Source: an uncultured Acidimicrobiales bacterium (GTDB taxonomy: Bacteria > Actinomycetota > Acidimicrobiia > Acidimicrobiales > SZUA-35). From it: a DNA stretch of 63,799 bases. The position numbers were made by a program, and so were the translations under genes. The stretch spans positions 1 to 63,799 of the forward strand of contig CALHCB010000081.1 of the NCBI GenBank assembly GCA_937930695.1. The letters are read 5' to 3'. This document shows, in pieces, positions 52,581 through 61,835 of this stretch; the first letter of the stretch is position 1; every line of letters begins with the position of its first letter. The notes beneath the pieces were generated by a model. The model was not told where the DNA came from. It saw only the letters and a list, made by a program, of their open reading frames with translations, and did not search any database.

Positions 52581-53665
52581 CGACCGCCTCCATACCATCC
52601 ACGATGCGAGCGGTTCTGCTTCGCGGCCACGGCGGATTCGACCAGCTCGACTTCCGTTCTGACGTGCCGACGCCCATCCCGTCCGCTGGGGAGGTGCTCA
52701 TCAATGTCAAGGCGGCGGGGATCAACAACACCGACATCAACACTCGAATCGGTTGGTATTCCAAGGCGGTGGAGGGAACGACCAATGCGGCCGCAGACGA
52801 TGCAGGCGCTACCAATGTCGAGGCCGACGGCGGATGGTCCGGAGCCTTGAGCTTTCCTCGCATCCAGGGAGCTGACTGTTGCGGCGAAATCGTGCAGGTC
52901 GGGGCCGGCGTCGACGCCAGCCGAGTCGGCGAACGAGTGCTGGTGCGCCCTATGCACGAAGACCCCAACGATGACCGTCCGTTTCGTTGCCGCACATTCG
53001 GCTCCGAGATGAACGGAGCGTTTGCGGACTACACCGTCGCTCCGTCCAGCGAGACGTACGCGATCAAGAGCAACTGGTCCGACATCGAGCTCGCGTCACT
53101 TCCTTGTGCCTACTCCACGGCGGAAGGCATGCTGCATCGTGGCGAGCTTGGGGTCGAACGAGTCTTGATAACCGGCGCGTCTGGCGGCGTCGGTTCAGCA
53201 GCGATTCAACTCGCCAAACGTCGCGGGGCCACCGTGATCGCGGTTGCTGGACAAACCAAACTCGAGGCAGTGCAGGCAGCAGGGGCTGACGAGGTGATTC
53301 CCCGTGGGATCGACTTGGCCGAGGTGATTGCAGCCGACTCAATCGACGTCGTGCTCGACCTCGTGGCGGGTCCAGGCTTCGGGCAGCTCATCACGGCATT
53401 GCGTCGTGGCGGTCGATATGTCGCGTCTGGAGCGATTGGCGGCCCCCTCGTCGAGCTTGATGTGCGCGATCTCTATCTCAAAGACCTCGCCCTTCTTGGG
53501 TCGACGTTCCAAGATCCGATCGTGTTCGAGAACCTCATTCGCTACGTCGAACAGGGAGAGATCGCGCCGATGGTCGCCGCTACATATCCCCTCTCCGAGA
53601 TCGTGACGGCGCAAGAGGCCTTCCTGGCCAAGGAGTTCGTCGGAAAGATCGTGCTCGTCCCCTGA
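52577..53665 (+). CDS. Medium-chain dehydrogenase / quinone oxidoreductase-like
   Basis: The 362-residue MDR protein has the GroES-like N-domain (VLINVKAAGINNTDINTRIGWY, GADCCGEIVQVGAGVD, VGERVLVRPM). The NADP-binding motif is VLITGASGGVGSAAIQLAKRRGA. The usual structural zinc cysteine cluster is absent, pointing to the quinone oxidoreductase or acryloyl-type branch. Substrate unknown. It is coupled to the HAD gene by ATGA. Confidence 0.92.
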   Translation: MTTASIPSTMRAVLLRGHGGFDQLDFRSDVPTPIPSAGEVLINVKAAGINNTDINTRIGWYSKAVEGTTNAAADDAGATNVEADGGWSGALSFPRIQGADCCGEIVQVGAGVDASRVGERVLVRPMHEDPNDDRPFRCRTFGSEMNGAFADYTVAPSSETYAIKSNWSDIELASLPCAYSTAEGMLHRGELGVERVLITGASGGVGSAAIQLAKRRGATVIAVAGQTKLEAVQAAGADEVIPRGIDLAEVIAADSIDVVLDLVAGPGFGQLITALRRGGRYVASGAIGGPLVELDVRDLYLKDLALLGSTFQDPIVFENLIRYVEQGEIAPMVAATYPLSEIVTAQEAFLAKEFVGKIVLVP

Positions 53666-53725
53666 CCTGGGTTGACCTTCAACGAGCGCACGGACAACGA
53701 GCGCTCAGATCAAGAGCAGCATCGA

Positions 53726-54268
53726 TCAGCTCCGGGTGACATCCCAGAGGTGATGGAGCGGGTCGTGGATCTCATAGCGAGCGAACGTCTCGATCGTGAA
53801 CGCTGCACCATCACTGCGACGACCGGTTCTGGCGAGCTGCTCAGCAGTAAGGGCTTCAAAGGCATCAGCGATCACGGTTGCTGCGCTGACCACTTCGGCA
53901 CTGACCGTCGCAGGGTCGGCCAGGTCATACCGCTCGGCCTCCGCAGCGATGTTCGGATTCCAATTGGGAAACTCGGGGTCGTTCTCCATGAGCATGAGAT
54001 CGAGACGTTGTTTGAAAAGACGAAACACATCTCGAACGTGACATGCGTACTCGAGTGGCGACCAGGTCTCCGGCGCTGGCCGACGTCGCACCCATTCCGG
54101 GTCCCCAGCCAACACCTCGGTCCATCCGGCGGCATTTTCTCGATTGGCCGCCGCGATCTCCGCGACGTCCATCGACCTGACATCTGCGCCGCAATCCGGA
54201 CATGGACGGTCGAGAACCCAGGTCCAATCCTTGTCGTCGGCTTCAGCGGGAGGCGGGGCGGCGGTCAT
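53726..54268 (-). CDS. DinB-family protein
   Basis: The 180-residue four-helix protein has the DinB/DUF664-type metal-site histidines in SPLEYACHVRDVFRLF and EIHDPLHHLWDV. It also carries an N-terminal CPDC motif in a DRPCPDCGADV segment common to actinobacterial members. These are metal-dependent thiol (for example mycothiol or bacillithiol) S-transferases or maleyl isomerases in characterised cases; the activity here is unknown. ATG 54268 is preferred over a TTG at 54304. Confidence 0.85.
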   Translation of the reverse strand: MTAAPPPAEADDKDWTWVLDRPCPDCGADVRSMDVAEIAAANRENAAGWTEVLAGDPEWVRRRPAPETWSPLEYACHVRDVFRLFKQRLDLMLMENDPEFPNWNPNIAAEAERYDLADPATVSAEVVSAATVIADAFEALTAEQLARTGRRSDGAAFTIETFARYEIHDPLHHLWDVTRS

Positions 54269-54320
54269 GGTTGTAGTTGACCCGACGAAGCTGCCACCGT
54301 GCAAACGGTTTCTGGGATCC

Positions 54321-54495
54321 TCAGTGATTCGCGGTCGCGACCCTCAATCGGTTCGAATCGGGATCAGTCAATTCGATTTCGCGAGCCCATGGCTGACGAG
54401 TCACCCGGGCGCCGAACTCCATCGCGATCGCATCGACATCATCGACCCAGAAGTACATCAGCGGTGCGGAGGATCGGGACGAGTCGCTCTGTCAT
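54321..54495 (-). pseudogene. Glyoxalase/bleomycin-resistance (VOC) protein remnant
   Basis: Read on the minus strand from ATG 54495, the first codons give TERLVPILRTAD, a typical VOC-protein N-terminus. That frame stops at 54441-54439. One base off, a second frame carries the normal C-terminal half: MYFWVDDVDAIAMEFGARV, then QPWAREIELTDPDSNRLRV and ATANH before TGA at 54321-54323. About 50 residues of the middle are missing. The two halves meet at a CTGATG sequence, so a deletion at a short repeat with a frame change is the simplest reading. It accounts for the otherwise empty 354-bp gap 54269-54622. Confidence 0.75.
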
Positions 54496-54622
54496 TGGCC
54501 GAGACTACTCAGCTCGTCTCTGTCCGACCGAGACAGAGCGGTTGCTCTGTGTTCCCCACACGGCGCCGCTGGGACCCTCAAGCGAAATCGTCGACAGATC
54601 GGCAACCGTCACAGCAGCTGGT

Positions 54623-55648
54623 TCATTCACCTTGCACGACACCTTGGCTCTCGAGATAGCTGATCGTCGGGTACTTCGGCGGGTTCGCCTCGTCGTGGCA
54701 ACTCGGCAAGCATTCCATTGGGTAGTCAGCGGTTGCGTTGAAGAAGAAGGGAATCGAATAGCGGGAACCCGGCGACAAATTGTTGGCGAAATGCCGCGTA
54801 CTGAGAAAGCGATCGTTCGACCACTGCTTCAGAAGCTCGCCAGAGTTCACGACAAAGGCATCGTCGAGCACCGGCACCTTCATCCATTGTTCGCGCTCGG
54901 CGCTGAAGATGGTGAGGCCCGGAGAGTCCTGCAACAACAGCGTGAAGAAGGTCGTATCAACGTGCGGGGCGATGCCGAACTCGTCGTCAGCGGTGATGAC
55001 GTCCGGCGGATAGTGCGTGAGCCGGAGACGCCAGAACGGATCGAGGAATGCAGGATCGAAGAAGTCGGCTTCGAGATCCAGCGCCACCGAGTAGACGGGT
55101 AGCAACCTCATTGCCACGTCGGTGACAGCTCGGCCATAGCGTTCGATCGATGCCCGGAAGCCGGGAAGCGACGACTCATCGAGCCATTGATTGTCCGGAT
55201 AGCTGATGTCGCGATCCGACTTGATCAAGAAGGCCTCGTTGAGGTTTCCCTTCTCTCGTCGCGGCAACCGGCGCTCGCCAACGGGCAGGTAGCCGGCTCC
55301 TGAAAACGGCCATGCAGGATTGTCGATGTTGATCCGTTGTTTGGTGTCGATCGGCAGGCCATGAAACCGCTCGACTTCTGCGAAGGTGCTGGCGATGAGC
55401 TCGGCAGAGACGCCATGGCCGACCAGTTGGTAAAAGCCAACGGTCTCACAGGCATGGCGGAGCGAGTCGGCCGCATCGACCAATGCATCGGAATCCTCTG
55501 TGGCGAAGTAGTCGGACACATCGACGACAGGGATGTCCCCGGCAACAGCGGTCGCAGGATCGGAGGTGTCCCAGGAGACGGCCTCGCGGAGGAGTTCACG
55601 CTCTTTGGCTTGGGGATCGAACGCTTCACCAGATTCGCTGCTCGTCAC
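54623..55648 (-). CDS. 2-oxoglutarate/Fe(II) dioxygenase, isopenicillin-N-synthase-like
   Basis: The 341-residue cytoplasmic oxygenase has the N-terminal IPVVDVSDYF and ACETVGFYQLVGHGVS of the DIOX_N region. The iron site is His229, Asp231 (APHVDTTFFTLLLQD) and His286 (STRHFANN), and Arg296-x-Ser298 (RYSIPFFF) binds the co-substrate. The family hydroxylates or desaturates small molecules; the substrate is not evident. It is leaderless. Confidence 0.92.
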   Translation of the reverse strand: MTSSESGEAFDPQAKERELLREAVSWDTSDPATAVAGDIPVVDVSDYFATEDSDALVDAADSLRHACETVGFYQLVGHGVSAELIASTFAEVERFHGLPIDTKQRINIDNPAWPFSGAGYLPVGERRLPRREKGNLNEAFLIKSDRDISYPDNQWLDESSLPGFRASIERYGRAVTDVAMRLLPVYSVALDLEADFFDPAFLDPFWRLRLTHYPPDVITADDEFGIAPHVDTTFFTLLLQDSPGLTIFSAEREQWMKVPVLDDAFVVNSGELLKQWSNDRFLSTRHFANNLSPGSRYSIPFFFNATADYPMECLPSCHDEANPPKYPTISYLESQGVVQGE

Positions 55649-55655
55649 CGTTCTA

Positions 55656-55661
55656 AGGATA
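55656..55661 (-). promoter_or_regulatory. Predicted -10 of the dioxygenase gene (leaderless)
   Basis: On the minus strand TATCCT is followed by 7 nt and the GTG at 55648. Confidence 0.5.
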
Positions 55662-55730
55662 GGAGTCGACCTACCCCTCTAGGCATCTCGCCCCTCCCAG
55701 GCCAACGCTTTGTGTGCCAATTTGACCACT

Positions 55731-58313
55731 ATGGGTGAATTCGGTGGATGGCAGCGAACGGCGCACGCGCGGCGACAAAGACGATTGGGACCGGCGCTTC
55801 TTGCTGTACTCGGACTCATTGCTGCCATCACCGCAGTACCGGGGCAACCCGTCGGAGCCGATGTTCCAACCGGCTTCACCATGGACACCGTGATCAGTGG
55901 CCTCGACAAACCGACGGCCATCGAGTTCGCAGCCGATGGCACCGTATTCATTATCGAAAAGCGCGGGCGAGTTCTGCGTTACGACAGCATCAACGACCCA
56001 ACGCCGACCGTCGTGGCTGATCGACGCACACAGACCCACAACAATGGCGACCGCGGCATGCTCGGTCTTGCGGTCCACCCCAACTACCCAGCAGTCCCCT
56101 GGATCTACGTCAGCTACACCCTCGATCAGGAGCCGGGCGGCGGCCCAATCCCGGCCTACGGTCAACCCGGCGGCAACTTCGACCCTTGCCCGAACAGCGG
56201 CACAACAGGCTGTCCGGCGCTCAGCCGAGTCGTCCGTTTCAACGGCACGAGCGCAAACGCTCCGGAGAACGTTCTGTTCGAAGGCCATTGTCAGCAGTAC
56301 AACAATCACACCGTCGGCGACCTCGAATTCGAGTCAGCCGACTCCTTGCTCGTGAGCTTCGGCGACGGCTCCACCGGCTCATTCGTCGAATACGGCCAGC
56401 GCCAGAACCTGTGTGCCGACCCGCCGTCTCCCGCCGGAACCAATCTTGTCTCGCCCACGACCGAAGGTGGCCAGGCGCGGTCGCAGGACATCCTGACTCG
56501 AAACGATCCAACCGGCGTGCACGGCTCGGTTCTGCGAGTGAATCCAAACACCTTTGCGGCCCGGCCTCAGAACCCCATGGCCACCGATCCCGAAGCCAAC
56601 GTCGCAGCGATGATGGCCACTGGCTTCCGAAATCCGTACCGCATGGCCGTCGACCCGGATACCGGGCGAATCTATGTAGGCAACGTCGGCGGAGCCGGCG
56701 CCGAGGAGATCAATCTCGTGGAAGGCAGCGGTCTCTTCAACAGCGGCTGGCCCTGCTATGAGGGACCGGGAACCACGAAGAACACCTTCTGGCTCACTAC
56801 CACGATTTGCCAGGGACTCATTGCGTCCGGCGACCACGATGGTCCGCTGTTCCACTACGGACGCAACGAGGCGATCGCCCCCGGCGAAAGCTGCCCCAAC
56901 GGCGGGCTGGCAACGTCCGGTCTCGCCGTCAACCGATCAGATTTCGGACCCGCGTCGATGGACGGCGCCCTGTTCTTCACCGACTACACGCGTGACTGCA
57001 TCTGGTACCTGCCAGAGGGTGCGAACGGTCGACCCGATCCCACGAGCCCCGTTGTCTTCGCGAGTGATATCGGCGCAATCGTCGACTTGGTCTTCGGACC
57101 CGACGGAGATCTCTATGCCGCAGACATCGCTGGGGAGCGAATCCTGCGATTCCGCGAGACTGGTGGCAACCAGGCTCCAAACGCATCCTTTACTGCGACC
57201 CCAACGGCTGGCGAACCGCCGCTCGCCGTCACCTTCGACGGATCGGCCTCGAGCGACCCCGATGCAGGCGACGCCCTGAGCTACGCCTGGGACTTTGACG
57301 GCAACGGCACAACTGACGCCAACGGTGTCACGGCTTCCCACACCTACCAGAATCCCGGCTCCTATCAAGCCAGACTGACCGTGAGCGACCCCGGCGGTCT
57401 CACCAACACAACAACTCGCACGATCTCCGTCGGCACCGGCGACATCGCGGTCATCGTGACCGAGCCCGCAACCGGACGAACCTTCAAGGCCGGCGCCATC
57501 GTGCCAGCCAGAGCTTCTGCGACCTTTGCCGATGGCAGTGCCGTGCCGAGTTCAGCATTCGACTGGGAGTTCGACCTCGTGCACTGCGTACCGAACGCTC
57601 CGGATGCTTGCCATCGTCATGATCACGCTGCAATTGCCGGCGCACGCGGCACATTCGTGATGCCCGATCACGAGTATCCGTCCTACATCGAAGCAACGCT
57701 CACGGTCGATCCGCCAGGTGTGGCAGCGTCAGTACTCGTCTTCGAGGTCGACTACCGAGTGATCGATCTGGACGTCACCACCGAACCAGCAGGTCTCGAA
57801 GTGCTCGTCGGGTCGGCGGCCGAAGACGGGCCGTTCACCCGAGAGGTGGCAATGGAGGCGACGACCAATGCTTCGGTCACCGCGACCCAAACCCAGAATG
57901 GGGTGACCTATACGTTTGAGGAGTGGACACTGAACGGCCAGACGTTCAGCACGGACCGGTTCGTCGAACTCTCCATCTCGAGCGACGCCACCCTCGCTGC
58001 CATCTACAGCAGTGACGGCGGAGGTGACGACACCGAGCGTCCATCAACACCCAGAGGCCTCAAGAGTGACGAAGTCGCCAACGGCGTCCGACTCACTTGG
58101 ACCGAATCAACCGACAACGTCGGCGTCACCAACTACATCATCTACCGCTCCACCAACGGCAGCTTCGGCACCCAATACGCCACCGCCACCAACACCAACT
58201 ACACCGACACCAACGTCAACCAAGGCACCACATACACCTACGCCGTCAAAGCAACCGACGCCGCAGGCAACACCAGCTACCGAACAAACCTCAGCAGCGA
58301 ATTCATTCAGTAG
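55731..58313 (+). CDS. Secreted PQQ-type glucose/sorbosone dehydrogenase with PKD and FN3 domains
   Basis: The 860-residue exported protein has a signal segment (about 20-45) and a beta-propeller of the glucose/sorbosone dehydrogenase family to about 475. The propeller contains GLDKPTAIEFAADGTVFIIEKRGRV, DRGMLGLAVHPNY, GFRNPYRMAVDP and DLVFGPDGDLYAADIAGERI. A PKD domain lies at about 480-570 (TFDGSASSDP, YAWDFDGNG), a middle beta region follows, and a fibronectin type III domain occupies about 770-858. It probably oxidises a sugar outside the cell or binds carbohydrate. The last 68 complete codons before the final three use only A or C at third position, unlike the rest. ATG 55731 is preferred over TTG 55710. 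Confidence 0.88.
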   Translation: MGEFGGWQRTAHARRQRRLGPALLAVLGLIAAITAVPGQPVGADVPTGFTMDTVISGLDKPTAIEFAADGTVFIIEKRGRVLRYDSINDPTPTVVADRRTQTHNNGDRGMLGLAVHPNYPAVPWIYVSYTLDQEPGGGPIPAYGQPGGNFDPCPNSGTTGCPALSRVVRFNGTSANAPENVLFEGHCQQYNNHTVGDLEFESADSLLVSFGDGSTGSFVEYGQRQNLCADPPSPAGTNLVSPTTEGGQARSQDILTRNDPTGVHGSVLRVNPNTFAARPQNPMATDPEANVAAMMATGFRNPYRMAVDPDTGRIYVGNVGGAGAEEINLVEGSGLFNSGWPCYEGPGTTKNTFWLTTTICQGLIASGDHDGPLFHYGRNEAIAPGESCPNGGLATSGLAVNRSDFGPASMDGALFFTDYTRDCIWYLPEGANGRPDPTSPVVFASDIGAIVDLVFGPDGDLYAADIAGERILRFRETGGNQAPNASFTATPTAGEPPLAVTFDGSASSDPDAGDALSYAWDFDGNGTTDANGVTASHTYQNPGSYQARLTVSDPGGLTNTTTRTISVGTGDIAVIVTEPATGRTFKAGAIVPARASATFADGSAVPSSAFDWEFDLVHCVPNAPDACHRHDHAAIAGARGTFVMPDHEYPSYIEATLTVDPPGVAASVLVFEVDYRVIDLDVTTEPAGLEVLVGSAAEDGPFTREVAMEATTNASVTATQTQNGVTYTFEEWTLNGQTFSTDRFVELSISSDATLAAIYSSDGGGDDTERPSTPRGLKSDEVANGVRLTWTESTDNVGVTNYIIYRSTNGSFGTQYATATNTNYTDTNVNQGTTYTYAVKATDAAGNTSYRTNLSSEFIQ

Positions 58314-59061
58314 CCGAGGTCTCAGCAGCCGTCGGACGAGCGATGAAAACCAACTCACAGCCCGGACGATCAGGCGCGTCTCGTACGGCGAGAACGTCGT
58401 AGCCAGACCCATGGAGCGAGGCCACAATTTCGCCTCGCTCCCGGAATCTCAGTGTGGAGTCAGAAGTGATCTCCTCCCCTGTCCTCCCAAATCGATAGGT
58501 GTGACGAAAGCTCACCAGTTGCCCCTCGACACCGGTGAGGTTTGTCGTCATTGAGACTGGACCGACATCGACCACCTCGATGGTGCGCCCCTCGGTACGG
58601 CCCCAGTTCCGCCACGCCTGTTTCGAAGGATCGCGAACCTCGAACACCAATCGCCCGGAGGATTCGAGCACCCGATGAACGCCGCGCAGTGCCGCGCCCC
58701 ATGCCTCATCAGTCAGGAAGACCTGCGCAACGTTCCCGGTCATGAGCGCAAGATCGACACTGAGGTCGGGAAGCGTCGTTGCATCACCGTGGATCCAGCG
58801 CACCTGATCCGCGGACAACTTGGACCGAGCGATGTGTAGCGATGCCGCCGCGGGATCGACTCCGACGACAGACAATCCCTGAGCGGCAAGCATGCAGGCC
58901 AGCGTTCCGGTGCCACACCCAACATCGAGAATGCAAGAAGCACCGAACTCTTGCACCATCGCTGCGTACACCTCGAGATCGCTGCGGTCATTGTCGAAAA
59001 CGTCATAGAGGGACGCCAGACGTGGATCGCTGAAGATCGGATCTGGGACGAAGGACTCCAC
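58303..59061 (-). CDS. SAM-dependent methyltransferase (class I)
   Basis: The protein has the SAM-binding motif ILDVGCGTGTLACMLAAQG, the acidic post-motif VVGVDPAAASLHIARSK and DATTLPDLSVDLALMTGNVAQV, typical of small-molecule methyltransferases of actinobacteria. The start is uncertain: GTG 59061 gives 252 residues, and GTG 59085 adds eight. Its 3' end overlaps the convergent sugar dehydrogenase gene by 11 nt. Substrate unknown. Confidence 0.9.
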   Translation of the reverse strand: MESFVPDPIFSDPRLASLYDVFDNDRSDLEVYAAMVQEFGASCILDVGCGTGTLACMLAAQGLSVVGVDPAAASLHIARSKLSADQVRWIHGDATTLPDLSVDLALMTGNVAQVFLTDEAWGAALRGVHRVLESSGRLVFEVRDPSKQAWRNWGRTEGRTIEVVDVGPVSMTTNLTGVEGQLVSFRHTYRFGRTGEEITSDSTLRFRERGEIVASLHGSGYDVLAVRDAPDRPGCELVFIARPTAAETSATE

Positions 59062-59230
59062 CCAGCAAGTATGAACGGTCTGCACGAACGCGTGCCGACA
59101 TATTCAGCGCAGACGCCCTTGCGAACCCACTGCATCCCGCAATCCGATCAGCTGTCGATCCTCCATCGTCGAGCTCAAGCTCGTAGTGTCCGCCTTGGCA
59201 GCAACGGTGGTCGTTGAAAGGCGTCACGAC

Positions 59231-60109
59231 GTGACCAAGAGCAAGAATTCGCTATGGCTCGCGAGTACGGCCATCACGATCGTGATTGGTGTGTTTCTCG
59301 CCTGGGCAGGGAGCCAGGGAAGCGCCACCGCCGGTTCGGTAGCGATCTATGCGTTGTGCGTCGGACTCGCGTATCTCATCAACTGGGTCGCGTTCGTGCC
59401 GTCATTCCTGGCCCACACCGAGAAGTACTTCGATCTCACCGGTTCACTCACCTACCTGACGGTCACAGGTATCGCGCTCGTTCTGTCCAACGGCCTCGAC
59501 CTTCGTGCTGGACTTGCTGCAGCCATGGTTGCAGTTTGGGCCGCACGCCTCGGCTCGTTTCTCTTCCGCCGCATTCGCAAGGATGGCAAGGACGGAAGGT
59601 TCGACGAGATGAAGCACGACCTCTGGCAGTTTCTGATGACGTGGACGATTCAGGGCCTCTGGGTCTCGCTCACTCTCGCAGCTGCCTTGGCCATCATCAC
59701 CTCGACCGAGCGGAAGTCGTTTGGCATCATCGGCGTTCTTGGTCTTGTCGTCTGGGTCATCGGGTTCGGTTTGGAAACCATTGCCGACAACCAGAAGAGC
59801 GCCTTCAAGGCAGACCCGAAAAACAACGGGCGGTTCATCACCACGGGTCTGTGGTCGTGGTCAAGGCACCCGAACTACTTCGGCGAGATCACACTCTGGA
59901 CCGGGATGGCAATCATGGCCGCTCCAATCCTGAACGGATGGCGGTGGGTGGCCCTCATTTCGCCAGTATTTGTCTTCGTGTTGCTCACACGCATCAGCGG
60001 CGTCCCGATGCTCGAACGCCGAGCGGAGAAGCGTTGGGGAACTGAGCCGGAGTTCCGGCGTTACACCGATTCGACTTCTGTGCTCGTTCCGCTGCCGCCA
60101 ACGCGTTGA
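59231..60109 (+). CDS. DUF1295 / steroid 5-alpha-reductase-like membrane protein
   Basis: The 292-residue protein has about seven helices and the conserved C-terminal NNGRFITTGLWSWSRHPNYFGE, then RRAEKRWGTEPEFRRYTDSTSVLVP. This is the pattern of DUF1295 and the steroid reductase/isoprenylcysteine methyltransferase-like fold. I chose GTG 59231 because GAAAGG lies about 9 nt upstream; the frame is open 15 codons earlier. Substrate unknown. Confidence 0.88.
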   Translation: MTKSKNSLWLASTAITIVIGVFLAWAGSQGSATAGSVAIYALCVGLAYLINWVAFVPSFLAHTEKYFDLTGSLTYLTVTGIALVLSNGLDLRAGLAAAMVAVWAARLGSFLFRRIRKDGKDGRFDEMKHDLWQFLMTWTIQGLWVSLTLAAALAIITSTERKSFGIIGVLGLVVWVIGFGLETIADNQKSAFKADPKNNGRFITTGLWSWSRHPNYFGEITLWTGMAIMAAPILNGWRWVALISPVFVFVLLTRISGVPMLERRAEKRWGTEPEFRRYTDSTSVLVPLPPTR

Positions 60110-60164
60110 TCTTGATCCCGGCCACCGTGCCCGCGTTCTTACAACCGGCGCAGCGAACGGCTGA

Positions 60165-60187
60165 TCTCCCATTGCGGTCGTGGGAGA
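60165..60187. terminator. Possible bidirectional terminator hairpin
   Basis: TCTCCCA and TGGGAGA form a 7-bp stem with a 9-nt loop in the gap between two convergent genes (stops at 60109 and 60224). There is no clear T-run, so confidence is low. Confidence 0.35.
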
Positions 60188-60223
60188 CCAGCCGGCGACT
60201 CAGACCTCAGGCCGCGTCAGGTT

Positions 60224-60697
60224 TCATGCAAAAACAGTTCGACCAATCCACTCTGCGATGAGGGCCGGCTTGTCTGCTCCCTCGATCTCGATGGTCATCG
60301 CCCGTGTCTGATCGACCGCGTTGCCCTTGATCTCCACATTGACCGTTGCAGCCGTTGCCCGGATCCGGGCGTTGGTCGGCACAGGGTTCACGAAGCGCAC
60401 CTTGTTCATGCCGTAGTTGACGCCCATCAGCACGCCTTCGAGCTTGCCGAAGTCCGACGGGATGCTCGTGGAGAGGTGAACCAACATGCTCAGGGTCAAG
60501 AACCCGTGAGCGATCGTTCCACCGAATGGCGTCTGGGCTGCCTTCTCGGGATCAAGGTGGATGAACTGGTGGTCCAGCGTCGCGTCGGCAAAGTCGTTGA
60601 CCCGTTCTTGGGTCATTTGGAACCAGTCGCCGACCACCGGCTCTTGGCCGATGAGTCCCTGAAGTGTCTCGTAGGCCGCTTGTGCGTTGTCGCTCAT
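60224..60697 (-). CDS. MaoC-like (R)-specific enoyl-CoA hydratase
   Basis: The 157-residue hot-dog protein has the hydratase-2 motif FADATLDHQFIHLDPEKAAQTPFGGTIAHGFLTLSML with Asp/His catalytic residues. It probably hydrates trans-2-enoyl-CoA in fatty-acid or polyhydroxyalkanoate metabolism. GAAGGAG stands 5 nt before the ATG. Confidence 0.93.
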   Translation of the reverse strand: MSDNAQAAYETLQGLIGQEPVVGDWFQMTQERVNDFADATLDHQFIHLDPEKAAQTPFGGTIAHGFLTLSMLVHLSTSIPSDFGKLEGVLMGVNYGMNKVRFVNPVPTNARIRATAATVNVEIKGNAVDQTRAMTIEIEGADKPALIAEWIGRTVFA

Positions 60698-60796
60698 GAT
60701 GTCTCCTTCGATTGAGCTGCGAACCTACCCACTTTGTGGCGAGAGGGTCCAGATTCGAGATCGCCATTTCTCCTGCGAACGCTCCAAGTCGCGACC

Positions 60797-60802
60797 TATG
60801 TT
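60797..60802 (+). promoter_or_regulatory. Predicted -10 of the DinB/DUF664 gene (leaderless)
   Basis: TATGTT is followed by 6 nt and the ATG at 60809. Confidence 0.5.
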
Positions 60803-60808
60803 GTCGGC

Positions 60809-61408
60809 ATGTCAGATCCAAAGGCTGAACTCGTCGCTCCCCTCGAGACGTTGAACAACGCCGTGCTGACCAAGCTCAATGGGTTAGGCGAATACGACCT
60901 TCGCCGGCCCATGACCCGGACGGGGACCAACCTGCTCGGGGTACTCAAGCACCTGGCCAGTGTGCAGGCTGAGTACTTCGGTGCTGTCTTCGAACGACCA
61001 TGGGCGGAACCGATGCCATGGATGTCAGAAGAAGCAGAGATCAACGACGATCTGTTCGCCCAAGCGAATGAGACCAGCGAGTGGGTTCGCGACTTCTACC
61101 GACGGTCCTGGGCGCACGCCACCGAGACCATCGCCCGAACCGGTCTCGACGACACGGGCACGGTGCCCTGGTGGCCGGAGGAACGACGCCACCCGACGCT
61201 GCGCACTGTGTTGATTCACATGACGGTTGAGACCGCGCGTCACGCGGGCCATCTCGACATCGTGCGCGAACTGATCGATGGCAAAGCGGGACGCTTCGAC
61301 GGCGACCAGAGCGTTCCTGGAGACGACGAGATCGACTGGCCCGGTTACATCTCCAAAGTCGACGCCGCGGCCCGTGGGGCATCCGGCACCGAAGGCGCCG
61401 ATGGCTGA
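60809..61408 (+). CDS. DinB/DUF664-family protein
   Basis: The 199-residue helical protein has the metal-ligand histidines of the family: TNLLGVLKHLASVQAEYFG near residue 50 and HMTVETARHAGHLDIVRELID near 140-160. It closely follows the mini-family seen in actinobacteria, usually annotated DUF664 or DinB. Probable thiol-dependent transferase; substrate unknown. The in-frame start at 60734 lacks homology. Confidence 0.88.
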   Translation: MSDPKAELVAPLETLNNAVLTKLNGLGEYDLRRPMTRTGTNLLGVLKHLASVQAEYFGAVFERPWAEPMPWMSEEAEINDDLFAQANETSEWVRDFYRRSWAHATETIARTGLDDTGTVPWWPEERRHPTLRTVLIHMTVETARHAGHLDIVRELIDGKAGRFDGDQSVPGDDEIDWPGYISKVDAAARGASGTEGADG

Positions 61409-61412
61409 CGGC

Positions 61413-61835
61413 CTAGGATCGGCCCAACACGTCGTCACGTAGATAGAGGTAGAGGCTGTCGAGCATTGTCGAGACAAGGCCCCGCACCTCTTCATCGGTG
61501 TGGTTGGTCCCCAGAGCTCGCACGATCGTGTCCAACCCCGCAGCCTCCGGCGCATCGTAGAGATCGTCCTCGACGTCTGCCTGATGCACGATTTCAGCGA
61601 GGCGCCACAACACCGGGTCAAGAAGATCGTTGACCCGAAGGATCGTTTCGAACGTCACGTCCTTACCGTGATGTCCCAACGCGCATCCCACCATGTCGAA
61701 CGGCGTCGCATCGCTCGGCACGTCGGCGGGGTCCTCGACATACAAGAACGTGGCTTCAGGGTCGACATGGGTCGTGATGAGCCACGCCGAGGCTGCCCGG
61801 TCGACGTGAATTCCACTGCGTGTTGCCCACTTCAT
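61413..61835 (-). CDS. chrB: Chromate-resistance protein ChrB, C-terminal-domain protein
   Basis: This is one half of ChrB encoded separately. The 140 residues match the ChrB C-domain: KWATRSGIHVDRAASAWLITTHVDPEATFLYV, ATPFDMVGCALGHHGKDVTFETIL, and a helical tail with EIVHQADVEDDLYDAPEAAGLDTI. In characterised species ChrB senses or helps reduce chromate and controls chrA. It overlaps the N-domain gene by 4 nt. Confidence 0.9.
   Translation of the reverse strand: MKWATRSGIHVDRAASAWLITTHVDPEATFLYVEDPADVPSDATPFDMVGCALGHHGKDVTFETILRVNDLLDPVLWRLAEIVHQADVEDDLYDAPEAAGLDTIVRALGTNHTDEEVRGLVSTMLDSLYLYLRDDVLGRS

Noticed and set aside
54299..55102. A 267-codon plus-strand open frame
   Set aside because: It is antisense to the dioxygenase gene and the glyoxalase remnant, both supported by motifs.
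60110..60223. tRNA-like folding in the gap before maoC
   Set aside because: There is no cloverleaf with TTCRA and CCA-end features; only a simple hairpin is present.
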